Shown piece after piece: positions 21,282-30,944 of a DNA stretch of 64,000 nt. Made by a program: the position numbers and the translations under genes. The notes below the pieces were generated by a model. It searched no databases. It was not told the DNA's origin and worked only from the letters and a program-made list of their open reading frames with translations. The DNA comes from Drechmeria coniospora (taxonomy: Eukaryota; Ascomycota; Sordariomycetes; Hypocreales; Ophiocordycipitaceae), in the NCBI RefSeq assembly GCF_001625195.1, contig NC_054389.1:8614520-8678519 (forward strand), written 5' to 3'. The stretch's first letter is position 1, and each line of letters begins with the position of its first letter.

Positions 21282-22214
21282 ATGTCTCGCCGCTACGATT
21301 CTAGAGTACGTCGATTGATGAAGCTTCCGTGGCCCATCTAGCTGACCAGGCAGACAACCATCTTCTCACCGGAAGGTCGGCTGTATCAAGTCGAGTACGC
21401 TCTCGAGGCCATCTCCCACGCCGGCACCGCCATCGGCATCCTCGCCAAGGATGGCATCGTCCTCGCCGCCGAACGCAAGGTCACCTCCAAGCTGCTGGAA
21501 CAAGACACTTCGGCGGAGAAGCTCTACGTTCTGAACGAGTATGTCATCCGCCGCCGCCGCCGCCGGCAGGGACCCGGGCTGACGCGAGCAGCAACATGAT
21601 CTGCGCCGTCGCCGGCATGACGGCCGACGCGAACATCCTCATCAACTTCGCCCGCCAAGCCGCCCAGCGCTACCTACTCACCTACAACGAAGATATCCCC
21701 TGCGAGCAGCTCGTACGTCGGCTCTGCGACCTGAAACAAGGATACACGCAACACGGCGGCTTGCGACCCTTTGGAGTCTCCTTCATCTACGCCGGCTGGG
21801 ACCCGCGGAGGCAGTTCCAACTCTACCTCAGCAACCCATCGGGCAACTACGGCGGATGGAAGGCGACGAGCGCCGGTGCCAACAACGCAAGCGCCCAGAG
21901 CTTGCTCAAGCAAGACTACAAGGAGGATTGCACCCTGGACGAGGCCTGCGTCATGGCCGTCAAGGTGCTGAGCAAGACGATGGACTCGACCAAGCTGAGC
22001 AGCGAGAAAAGTGCGTCGTCGTCCGCCTCCTCGGCTGCCTCCAAGCCTCCTCCCCGCCCCATCTTTACTGACGTAACTCGCTCCAGTCGAATTCGCCACG
22101 GTCGGCCAAACCGACGACGGCAAGATCTACCACCGACTATGGAGCGCCGACGAGATTACGGCCTTGCTGAAGGAGCACGACCTGGCCAAGACGGATGATG
22201 CCGAGGACAAGTAG
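21282..22214 (+). CDS. PRE9: 20S proteasome subunit alpha type 3 (Pre9/PSMA4), 251 aa
   Basis: There are four exons: 21282-21305, 21354-21538, 21592-22010 and 22087-22214. Each intron has a clean GT start (GTACGT, GTATGT, GTGCGT) and an AG end. The joined protein begins [20 protein letters not shown], the alpha-type signature, then [36 protein letters not shown] and [16 protein letters not shown], and ends with an acidic KTDDAEDK tail. The alpha-ring N-terminus and the [10 protein letters not shown] strand point to alpha3. The subunit sits in the outer gate ring of the 20S core and is non-catalytic. The first exon is only eight codons, as in other fungal alpha subunits. Confidence 0.95.
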
Positions 22215-22456
22215 CGCAGTGGAAATTTTCCATTGGAAGGTGTAGAAATGAGCTGCCAACAACGGTCCTGTAACAATACGCAACCTGAACGTCATCAACT
22301 CCCTTTCGCCACCGGCCAGGGCCCTCTCGTGACGCCCCTCGCGACGGTGGTGGGCGGCATGGCCGACGTGCACCTTCCAATTCACGTGCCGGGCTATCCA
22401 AAATTCATCACGTCGGTGAAGTCATCCTGCCATGCGACCGCGGTGCCTGTTCCACA

Positions 22457-23653
22457 TCAGCTCAGCTCACGTACTTTGCCCATGGAAGAACGCTCATAGC
22501 ATACACCGGCCGCACCCTCCTCTTCGTCCCTGACGCGGTGCCACCCCAGGGGGTCCGCCTTCGCGCTCGGCGGCGGATGAGGCTCGTGGCACCTGGGGCT
22601 GGACAGCTTGGGCCAATGCCTCCTGTAGCTCCAGTAGGCGACGCTCATGCCGAGGGCGGCACCGACACAGACATCGTACACGTCGTGGCGGTAGTCCTCG
22701 CAGCGGGAGATGGAAATCAAGGCGGCGCCGATCAGCGGCATCAGGCAGAGCAGCGCACGGCTCAGGTCTCGTCCGCCGACGGCATAGTGAAAGACGTGCA
22801 GCTGGCCGGCGAGGAAGAGGCTGAGGAAGCCGAGGCCGGCAAAGGAAAAGGACGAGTGCCCCGAGGGGAAGGAGCGCCAGCCATCGTGAAGCTTGCGGTC
22901 GTCGGTGCTGGTGCAGACGGTTATCGTCACCAGGACATTCGGCTTCGTATCGGCCGACGGGTGACAGCGGTCGAGGAGGTCGGGTCGTGGACGGCCGACG
23001 GCGTTTTTGATGATGTCGGTGAGGAAGGAGGTGAGGACGACGGCGATGGCGAAGGCGAGATACGTCACCTCGTGCTTGGCGGCCGCCGATCTGGTGACGA
23101 CGTTGTAGGCGACGAGGACGCCGAGGGGGAGGAGGATGGCGTAGATGATGTTCAACGCTTCGTGCCCGTCGGCCGTGAGCTTCCGTCTCTGGCGAGCCAT
23201 GGACGCTGGGCAGGTGACGAGGACTTACGAACGGTGACGCGCTCATTCACGGCGTAGGGGTAGGCAATGTTGAGGTCGTTGATGAAGAACATGCGGTGAA
23301 AGGGCGTGACAAATTGGACAATCTACAAAGGCGACAGAACAGTGAGTCACCATTCTCATGCTCCCGGTATCGACGGGGTAGACATGGCTCTCGGCGCACC
23401 AGGAAATAGCCAAAGAGGAGGACGAGGAAGCCAAAGTAGTCCGGAGCGTGCGTGGTCTGTCCATGTTAGTCGTTTGTCACACTTGGTCGTCACACAAGAG
23501 GCCACGGAAACGGAACGGTGAGAGGGTGTAGGGGAGGGGGGCGAGGAGAAGGGGGGGAGGGGGGGTATCGAGTTCACCGACCTTCCATAGCCTGCCCAAG
23601 GCCGACCTCGGGGGCCCCATCGACGACGAGCTGTTGGCTCCCGCTGAGGCCAT
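22457..23653 (-). CDS. DPP1: PAP2-family lipid phosphatase (diacylglycerol pyrophosphate phosphatase, DPP1-type), 307 aa
   Basis: Four exons: 23582-23653, 23400-23456, 23229-23322 and 22457-23157. Exon 2 encodes THAPDYFGFLVLLFGYFL; exon 3 encodes QFVTPFHRMFFINDLN and ends ERVTV; exon 4 starts PLNIIYAILLPLGV. The phosphatase motifs are KNAVGRPRP (motif 1, about residues 141-149), SFPSGHSS (motif 2) and SRCEDYRHDVYD (motif 3 with catalytic His). Six membrane segments are expected. The enzyme removes phosphate from diacylglycerol pyrophosphate and phosphatidate at endomembranes. The first donor (GTCGGT) is non-consensus, though the phase fits; the ACTAAC branch at the next acceptor is excellent. 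A longer frame beginning at 23200 translates the last intron and should not be used as the start. The gene ends tail to tail with PRE9, 242 bp apart. Confidence 0.88.
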
Positions 23654-24736
23654 CGTGATCGTGTGTGGCTACCGTCACCTCCCGGCCATGTGCACAATGG
23701 ACGGCCGGATCGTGGTGGTGAGGGTTGAGGGCAAGACGACGAGCTGTCGCGAGCAGTGGGAAAGAGGACCAAGTACGATTTAACAATAGCAAGGTCGTTG
23801 AAGAATGCTGGATCGATGCTCTGAGACTATAAGTGGCAAGGCGGTTCCCCCATGTGTAAGCCACAACTCTGTTGGCTGTCGGGGGCAGCTGCCAGGGCAA
23901 AAAGAGTTTGAGCATGCACGAGCCGGTGCCAGTCCCACTCGTAACCGAAACGAGCCTCGTTCACGTAGACAAACCAGGTCCCGAGAGGGAGAAACTGATG
24001 GCAGAAAATTGGAGGATGGATCTACATATAAATTTTCCCATGAGGGTTTCTCGTACACCTCACAGTCAGCTTGTACGAAATACATGATAATCACAGAAGC
24101 TGACGGTTCGCCCTACAGGGTGGCAACGGCGGTAAGGAGGAGTGCAGTATTATTACAGCACAGTGCAAGTTCGTACCGCAAGACAGGTCACTCAGTAATT
24201 CCTACTGTACCCCGTTTTGGCTGGAAGTGCTAGGCTGGAACCAGCCAAGCAGTACGGTATCAATTGTACCCGTGCATGCACCGTACGTTGAACACCTGCA
24301 GTACTTACAGTACATACAGTAGTACGTACTGTACTCCATGTGCACATACGGTACTGTATACTAGGCGGCACTAGGTGCTGTAGGTACTTGTCCTGTCCAG
24401 CATGCAAACTGCAACAAGTGCAGGTACCTACCTGTAAGTTCTCCGTACTTGTACTGTACTTACCTTAGTACTAATACAGGTGTACTGTAAGTAGTAGTAC
24501 AGGTACCTACCAAGTAGGGAACACCGAGTAATACTAGGTAGTTAGTGGTGCCCCGCCACCCAGCACCATTGGCTGAAGCCTTCGAGGCATAACTTGTACT
24601 TAGGTACAACGGAGTACGGAGTACAATAATTAACATGGTCGATTATTGCACTATAGATTACGTCCGGCTTCGCAAACAAACAGCACATTGACAGGTTCGG
24701 CTTCACCATCGCCCGCCACGGCACTGGTCCGGCAAC
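23654..24736. other. Intergenic space with GTAC-word cluster
   Basis: This is the divergent space between the DPP1-type gene and Urn1. The half near Urn1 (24.1-24.64 kb) is filled with words such as GTACTTACAGTACATACAG, GTACGTACTGTACTCC and GTACAACGGAGTACGGAGTA. No gene was seen. Confidence 0.6.
24100..24640. repeat. GTAC / TACGGAGTAC word cluster upstream of Urn1
   Basis: Repeated GTAC tetramers are spaced a few bases apart, with ACGGAGTACGGAGTAC at about 24608-24623, only some 115 bp from the Urn1 start codon. The block has a mild AT bias relative to the flanking genes. Confidence 0.8.
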
Positions 24737-26422
24737 ATGTCCAAGCTCAAGTCAACGTACGTACCCTCTGCTGCCGTGCTGCCTCCCGGCTGGACGGAGC
24801 ACAAGGCGCCGTCGGGACACAGCTACTACTACAACGCCGACACGAAAGAGTCGACCTACAAGCGCCCTGGTGCGTCACAACCCCAGGCTGAGCCAGTGTT
24901 CACTCCCAACCCATACTCCGGCATCCCGAATCTCTCGGACCCCCGAGTTGCCAATGCCTACCTTGCTCAGTTGGGCAACGCACAGCCGCCGTCGGGCGCA
25001 CGCGACGGACACGACGGGCGCCGCGGACGAGGCGGCCACGACGGTCGTCCGCGGCCGCAGCCAGTGGACAAGCCGCGGAGAAAGGAGGCGATCCCGGGGC
25101 ACGAGCCGTGGCTCCTTGTTTACACCAAGTACTCGCGGCGATTCGTCTACAACCCGGTCAAGAAGGCGAGCTACTGGCGCTTTCCCGAGAAGCTGATGCC
25201 CGCCATTCTCGAGCTCGACAAGGCACGAATCAGCAGCAAGGCGGCAACCGAGGATGAGGGGGGGGAAAAGCCTCTCGCAGGACCGCAACCGGCGCCGAGG
25301 CCGGAAAGAATACGCGAGACAGCCGCCGAAGCCGACGGAGACGGCTCCGAGTATGAAGAGGTCGAGGTCGAGGTCACGGACGACGAGGGACAGGGGGCCG
25401 ACGACGAGGACGAGCTTGGCGGCCGACACCCATCGAAGAGGCAACGGACGGATGGAACCGACGAAGACGAGGCCGACCAGGGGCCGGTGGAGTTTACCGA
25501 GGCCGACATCGCTGCCCAGTTGCAGATGATGGGTGCCGAGTACGGCCTCGAGCCGGGCGACTACGACGACGGAAACATGGAGGATTGGCCCGAAGGCACA
25601 GAGGGCGTCGAGTTTTCGGAAGACGACGCCAGGTTCCTGTTCAAGGACCTCCTCAACGACTTCGGCATCAACCCCTACAGCCCGTGGGACCAGCTCCTCG
25701 ACGACGGCAAGATCGTCGACGACGCGCGCTACACGGCCCTGACGACGACCAAAGCCCGTCGCGAATGTTGGGATGAATGGTCGCGCGAGAAGATCATCGA
25801 GATGAAGGAGCGGCGGGCGAAGGAGGAGAGGAAGGATCCCAAGGTTGCCTACCTCGCCTTCCTGCAAGACAAGGCAAGCCCGAAGCTGTACTGGCCCGAG
25901 TTCAAGCGCAAGTACAAGAAGGAGGAGCCGATGAAGGAGGCCAAGCTGTCGGACAAGGAGCGCGAAAAGTTGTACCGCGAGCACATCAGCCGGCTCAAGA
26001 TGTCGCAGCCGGCACGCAAGTCGGACCTCGCGGCCCTGCTCAAGTCTCAACCGGCGCACCTGCTGCACAGCAAGTCGATGTCGACGGGGCTGCCGACCCA
26101 GATGCTTTCCGACATCCGGTACATCTCGCTCGAGCCGTCGGTGCGCGACCCGTTGGTCGAGGCCTACGTGCAGGCCCTCCCACCGCCACCCGAGGATGCC
26201 GCGGCGGCCGAGGAGGACGAGGAGAGGCGCAAGGACCGCGAGGCGCGCCACCGGCGCGAGCAGGCGCTGGAGGAGCGCAACCGTGCCGTCGAAGAGCAGA
26301 AAAGGCGAAGGGAGAGGGAGGTGGCGGCGAGCAAGGCACGCCTACGCGAGGGGGAGCGCGAGATTGAAGAGGCCATGCGCGTCGGCAAGCGGGGGCTGCA
26401 GAGCCAATTGGGCGATGGCTGA
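24737..26422 (+). CDS. URN1: WW/FF-domain pre-mRNA splicing factor (Urn1/Dre4-like), 561 aa
   Basis: A single exon. A WW domain covers about residues 16-44 (LPPGWTEHKAPSGHSYYYN). A second WW-like element (EPWLLVYTKYSRRFVYNP, ending YWRFPEKL) lies at about 122-153. After an acidic, disordered region comes an FF domain at about 295-355 with FLFKDLLNDFGINPYSPW and YTALTTTKARRECWDEW, followed by a second helical module starting KVAYLAFLQDK. A highly charged coiled coil forms the C-terminus. This arrangement fits yeast Urn1 and fission yeast Dre4, spliceosome-associated relatives of TCERG1/Prp40. WW domains bind proline-rich partners and FF domains bind phosphorylated tails. The ORF has no internal splice signals. 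Confidence 0.87.
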   Translation: MSKLKSTYVPSAAVLPPGWTEHKAPSGHSYYYNADTKESTYKRPGASQPQAEPVFTPNPYSGIPNLSDPRVANAYLAQLGNAQPPSGARDGHDGRRGRGGHDGRPRPQPVDKPRRKEAIPGHEPWLLVYTKYSRRFVYNPVKKASYWRFPEKLMPAILELDKARISSKAATEDEGGEKPLAGPQPAPRPERIRETAAEADGDGSEYEEVEVEVTDDEGQGADDEDELGGRHPSKRQRTDGTDEDEADQGPVEFTEADIAAQLQMMGAEYGLEPGDYDDGNMEDWPEGTEGVEFSEDDARFLFKDLLNDFGINPYSPWDQLLDDGKIVDDARYTALTTTKARRECWDEWSREKIIEMKERRAKEERKDPKVAYLAFLQDKASPKLYWPEFKRKYKKEEPMKEAKLSDKEREKLYREHISRLKMSQPARKSDLAALLKSQPAHLLHSKSMSTGLPTQMLSDIRYISLEPSVRDPLVEAYVQALPPPPEDAAAAEEDEERRKDREARHRREQALEERNRAVEEQKRRREREVAASKARLREGEREIEEAMRVGKRGLQSQLGDG

Positions 26423-26497
26423 GGGTCTCATGATGCCATGCCACGATGCATTGTAGGCCGTCCCATTTGTCTCTTTGGATGTATGCATTGCAAGCCA

Positions 26498-28097
26498 TCA
26501 AAGGTCGGCAAAGAACCGGTCCGCTCTCCGCTTGGCGTCTGCCGCCGCCGCCTCCATGTGTTGCCTTGTCATGATGCCATCTTCGGTGATGTAGCAGTCT
26601 ATCAATGCGGCAGGCACCCACTCAAAGTACACATTCCTGACGTCGACGGCTTCCCCATGAACGTCTGCCGCGACGGTTCCATCCCAGCTCCTTGTCAGTT
26701 CGGCCGCGTCATTCTCCTCCTCGTGGACCGGCCTCTCCACCGGAAGTATCTTGGCCTTCTCGGCGAGGACGGCAACTTTGACGGCGGGGGATACATGGCG
26801 AGCGGCGAGGACGGCGGGCAGCGAGCCGACCTTGTTGCTGACGTTGCCGGCGCCGTCAATCAAGTCGGCGCCGAGGAGGACTACATGCGCGTTCCTAGCG
26901 GCCACTCCGGCAGCGGCATCGGCGTAGAGCGATATCTTGCTCGACGAAGGCGAGAGGGCGGGGGCGAGATGGCGGGCTGTCTGGGTGCCTTCAAAGAGTG
27001 GGCGTGACTCGAGGATGCGGATGTGCAGAGGCGACTCGGCCGAGGCGAGAGCGTGACCGAGGGAGGCCGTGACGGTTCCGCTGGATGAGAGGGTGAGCAT
27101 CCGGATCGGCCGATCGGCGCCTGCCGACACCTGCGTCCGGAGAAAGGTGGCGAAAGAGGTGGCGATGCAGGTGCTGGCTTCTCGCCCTTGTTGGACGAGG
27201 TCCTTGACGGAGGGGAGAAGGGTGTCGACGAAGCCGCCGGGGAGCACCTGACCGGCAGGTAGTTTCCGCTCTATGACGGCGAGAGCGGCGAGGAGGGCGT
27301 TCAAGATCGGGGCGCCCATGCTCTCGCGGCCATTCTTCCAGATATGCCAGGCGACGGTGCGGACGGTGCGCCACCAGGCGTCCTTGGTAGGCGTCGCCTC
27401 CAGGCGGGGCAGGACGTCGACGAAGAGACCGAGCGCCTTGTCGGCCAGCAGCCTCGCACCGCTCTCGTGATCTTGCTGCAGGGCCCTTAGGCCGCGGCCG
27501 AGAAGGGTACCGGCGTCGTGACCGAGGTCGAGCTCAAACCACACGCGGCGCAGACTCTCGCGCAGACGGGGCACGCCCGGGAAGGTGTCGTCCTCGACGT
27601 CCGCTGGATCGAACCAGGCAAAGCCCTCATGCTCCCAGTCGAGGGTAATGCGTGCCTCGGCGGCGGGCTCGGCATCGAGGATGAAGGCGAAGGGGTTGAT
27701 GGTCCACTCGCGCTCGACCGAGGGGTCGCCGAAGGAGTAGGGCTTTCCCTGGCGGAAGAGGCGCAAGGACGAGGGCGTCAAGCCGGTTTCCTCGCCAATC
27801 TCACGCCAGGCGGTGGCGAGGGGGGACGCATCACTGGCCTCGACGCCGCCGGCGATGGGAGCGTATTTGTGTCTACAGAAAGGAGACGCGGGCGCGAGGT
27901 TGGCATCTATCCGCTGCCGCTCGGGACGGAGTGTGGACGCAGCGTTGACGAGCGAAGCGGGACGAGAGGACGTACTGGTAGGTGCTGACGGCACCGCTGC
28001 GCTTGAACAAGGCCACCTTTGGCCGGCGGCTGGCGTCACCGTCGGGGAACTTGAAGATGAAGCTGCCCGCCACCTCCCTCTTCTTGAGCGCGGCCAT
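26498..28097 (-). CDS. Nudix hydrolase domain fused to an eIF2B alpha/beta/delta-like (IF-2B) domain, 498 aa
   Basis: Exon 1 (27976-28097) encodes MAALKKREVAGSFIFKF and ends STYQ; the intron (27873-27975) has a GTACGT donor and a CTGTAG acceptor; exon 2 (26498-27872) continues HKYAPIAGGVEASD. The N-terminal ~160 residues form a Nudix fold, with REIGEETGL of the Nudix box kept but Ala in place of the usual first Glu. The C-terminal ~330 residues are an IF-2B Rossmann domain with VVLLGADLIDGAGNVSNKVG, the segment shared by eIF2B regulatory subunits, methylthioribose-1-phosphate isomerase and ribose-1,5-bisphosphate isomerase. I recall this fusion in other Pezizomycotina. Activity is untested, to my knowledge; a sugar-phosphate role fits both halves better than translation initiation. 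It ends 75 bp tail to tail from Urn1. Confidence 0.85.
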
Positions 28098-28339
28098 GGT
28101 GGTGGAGAAGGAGCAATGGCGGGAAGGTCGACGAGGTCCAGTCGATGGGTATATGGACGAAGATGTATGCTTGTAGTGGGTGCGGCACGAACTGGACAGC
28201 AGCCTCAGCCTCGGCACCATGTCGGGCTCACACTCTTTCGCCGTCCTGTGGGCTGCGGCGTGGTTGATGTGTGGGCGATGGCGTAGTCGTGAAGGAGGAA
28301 CAGTGTCGAGCTGTTGTTCTCATATTCTGTTATCGATAT

Positions 28340-28840
28340 CATGTAGTTGTACAGTATGTACGGAGTACGGAGTACCGTGTACTCCGTAGAGTCTAGCAGT
28401 ACGGAGTAAATGTACATGTGATAATGCATATAATGTAACTGCGTACTTATATGTAGTGCAAGTACGGAATACTTGATTACAGTACATGTACAAGTACTAC
28501 TACAGTACTGTAGGTGTAACACATGTAACTATTTACAGCTCTACGGAGTACTCCGTACTGTAATAGGTACTTATTACTTACTGTACTTACTTAAGTAAGT
28601 GCTCCGGAGCGGAGGTATGTACGTTGTGTGCGCTGCAGTCTCTGAGCAAAAGTGACGATTCAATTTTGGTCGCGCTACCACTACAAAGCGAATCGACACT
28701 TTTGCCAACCCTCTACATAAATGCAAGCATGGAGCAGTACCTACTTACAAATACAATAACAAGTATCATAACGTACTGAACATGTTAGTGCTATACAGCG
28801 TATACCCTGACCGAGTACTCCGTACTTATAAGTACTCAGG
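28340..28840. repeat. GTAC / TACGGAGTAC word cluster
   Basis: GTACGGAGTACGGAGTACC, CTACGGAGTACTCCGTAC and GAGTACTCCGTACTTATAAG occur within a run of GTAC tetramers and AAGT words (TACTTACTTAAGTAAGT). Confidence 0.85.
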
Positions 28841-30343
28841 TATTTGCCAGCCTGTTTCTCGACGACGGAGACAAAGTGGAGCCGCGGAATCGTGCGACAG
28901 GCGTCGAATGGACTGCCTCATACGGAGCGCCTGAAGTAGAGCTGCATTGGCAGTGTTGAAACCAGAGGTCAAGCATACAGCGATACCTCGTCGGACATTT
29001 GCAAATCCATAGTCACATCCGAGTGCCGATGGATCAAGGCATTCATCTGTTCTGTCCAGGGGTAGATCATCGAGCGAGGTGGGAGTGATGCCTCATGTAA
29101 GCAAGTACATTTGGGGGCAAAATAGTAACAGCTATCCAGCCAAAAAGTAAATTTCTTTTGGGCTCACGCGCGGGTAATACTTGACCGACGATAAAGAGAT
29201 ACTTGCACTTATCGTACAAGTCCACACATACATATGTGCTACCCAAGGAAACTGCACGCGTCATACGAGTGCATCGTACCTCGAGCCTACCTGGAGTTGC
29301 AGCATACGGCAAGGCCTCCCAGGGGATCGGCCAGCAGCACGTTGGCTGCCCGGAAAAGACCCGGACGGCCCGGGAACTAGGCCGGAGCTCTCGCCCACCA
29401 CCCTTGCTGACCGACACGAGCGATACACTCCAGTCTCCAGTGCCATAAACCCCTGCTCACTGGAGGGCGTGTGTCTGGCAGAAGGGAAACCGGGCTTCCG
29501 TTGGGTGTGCTCCATTCTGCAGTCAACGTTATTTGAAAAAAAAAAAAGAGAAAAAATCCAGTTCCGTCCTAGGTGCCGTGCCGTACGCCGTTGTTGGATC
29601 CGGGGGCTCGCTCTCTGCAAATCCTCCGGGAAGGACGATGAGCTGTCACCTGCTTCTGTATCCGTCAACATCGGACCGCGGGCCTCGAACCTGGAGATTT
29701 TGGCCGAGCATTTGCAGAGGCCTATATATTCAGTAGGTATGCACATGCACACGTGCATGAACGAGTTCATCCAAGTTGGTACGCAAATGAATGTGTGGTA
29801 TTACGGAGTAAGTAGTTCGAGCCATGCTTTGTTTGTACGACGTGTAACGTGGGGAATGCGACACTCTCCGTTCACGGTTCTGCGAAGGTGGTGAGCACAA
29901 GAAAATATTACTGCATGCACGTATTGGCACAGGTCAGACCACGCCACGCCACGGGCGCCACCATGGACCCTACCGAAAACGAGATCGCTAGTTCGGCCTC
30001 TCACGGCGAGCTGGGGACGCTGGAATGTGCCGCCAGGAACCCCCTGCGCGAACCCCACCTCGGGAATTTTGCTCTGCATCACGAGCCATGTTCATGTAAG
30101 TACTACTCCAGCACACCCGGTACTCCGTACGCCTCCTGTACCTGCACATGTTCCGCTGCAGTGCTTGCATTACGAGCAGCTGGTTGGAGGTGTGTAGGTA
30201 ATGTGCCGTAGAAACGGCACAGTACGGAGTCGGTACTTGGTCCTTTCGTACAAGGACGCGGATGAGTGAGTAGTTGACGTCACAAGCCAAAAGACTGCAG
30301 TAGGGAATTGCAATTATTTGCAAGGCTACGCTAGGATCCCGTA

Positions 30344-30412
30344 CGCCATCCATCATCCATCAACCATCAACCATAATCCATCATCCATCATTCATCCTAT
30401 CCATTCATCATC
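30344..30412. repeat. CATC-rich short tandem repeat
   Basis: About nine copies of CCATCAWC / CCATCATC-like words follow each other without strict period (CATCCATCATCCATCAACC and similar). It lies about 530 bp upstream of the ABC transporter start. Confidence 0.75.
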
Positions 30413-30944
30413 GCCTTGCGCGGAAACAAGACGTAGACATCCCGGGACGGTGGCACGCAGACGGGACGGAGTCGAGCTGCATGGTGTGATTGTGTGATTT
30501 GCTGTGCTTGGGTCGTGAATGGACGCTTCCGGAACCCACCCGGCTGGCGTTGCGCCGGTCCACGGGCTCCACCACGTCGGCACCGCGAAGGCGTACTTGG
30601 GTAAAAATGACTGCTCGTACTAAAGTAGAGTAGTAAGTAGGCGCCCTCGTACGGCTTGACATTGGACAGGCCCGGCCGGCTGGTCGCGTTGTTGAAAACG
30701 GCCAGCAGCAGCATGGCGGCCAGGAATGGCCTGCCCACCGTCCAGCGCGAGGAGCATCGAGGGAGCAGCTATTAAACGCCTGGTGCCCCGAGAAACACCG
30801 ACGGCTAGCCCTCCCAGTCCAATGTCCAACCGGATTGAATGAATGAACGGAGCGGTGACATGGGTCAATGACCGACTGGTGATTGTTTCCATCACATTAC
30901 CTTGTTCGCCATCCATTCTCTCCTTGCTGATTTGATCCGCGACC

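Larger units (their letters stand above)
28098..30944. other. Intergenic space upstream of the Nudix-IF2B and ABC transporter genes
   Basis: This 2.85-kb divergent space has no gene-like frame. It contains a dense GTAC-word block (28.34-28.84 kb), sparser GTAC words to 30.27 kb, an A-run near 29534, and CATC repeats at 30.34-30.41 kb. The last few hundred bases must hold the ABC transporter promoter. Confidence 0.5.
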
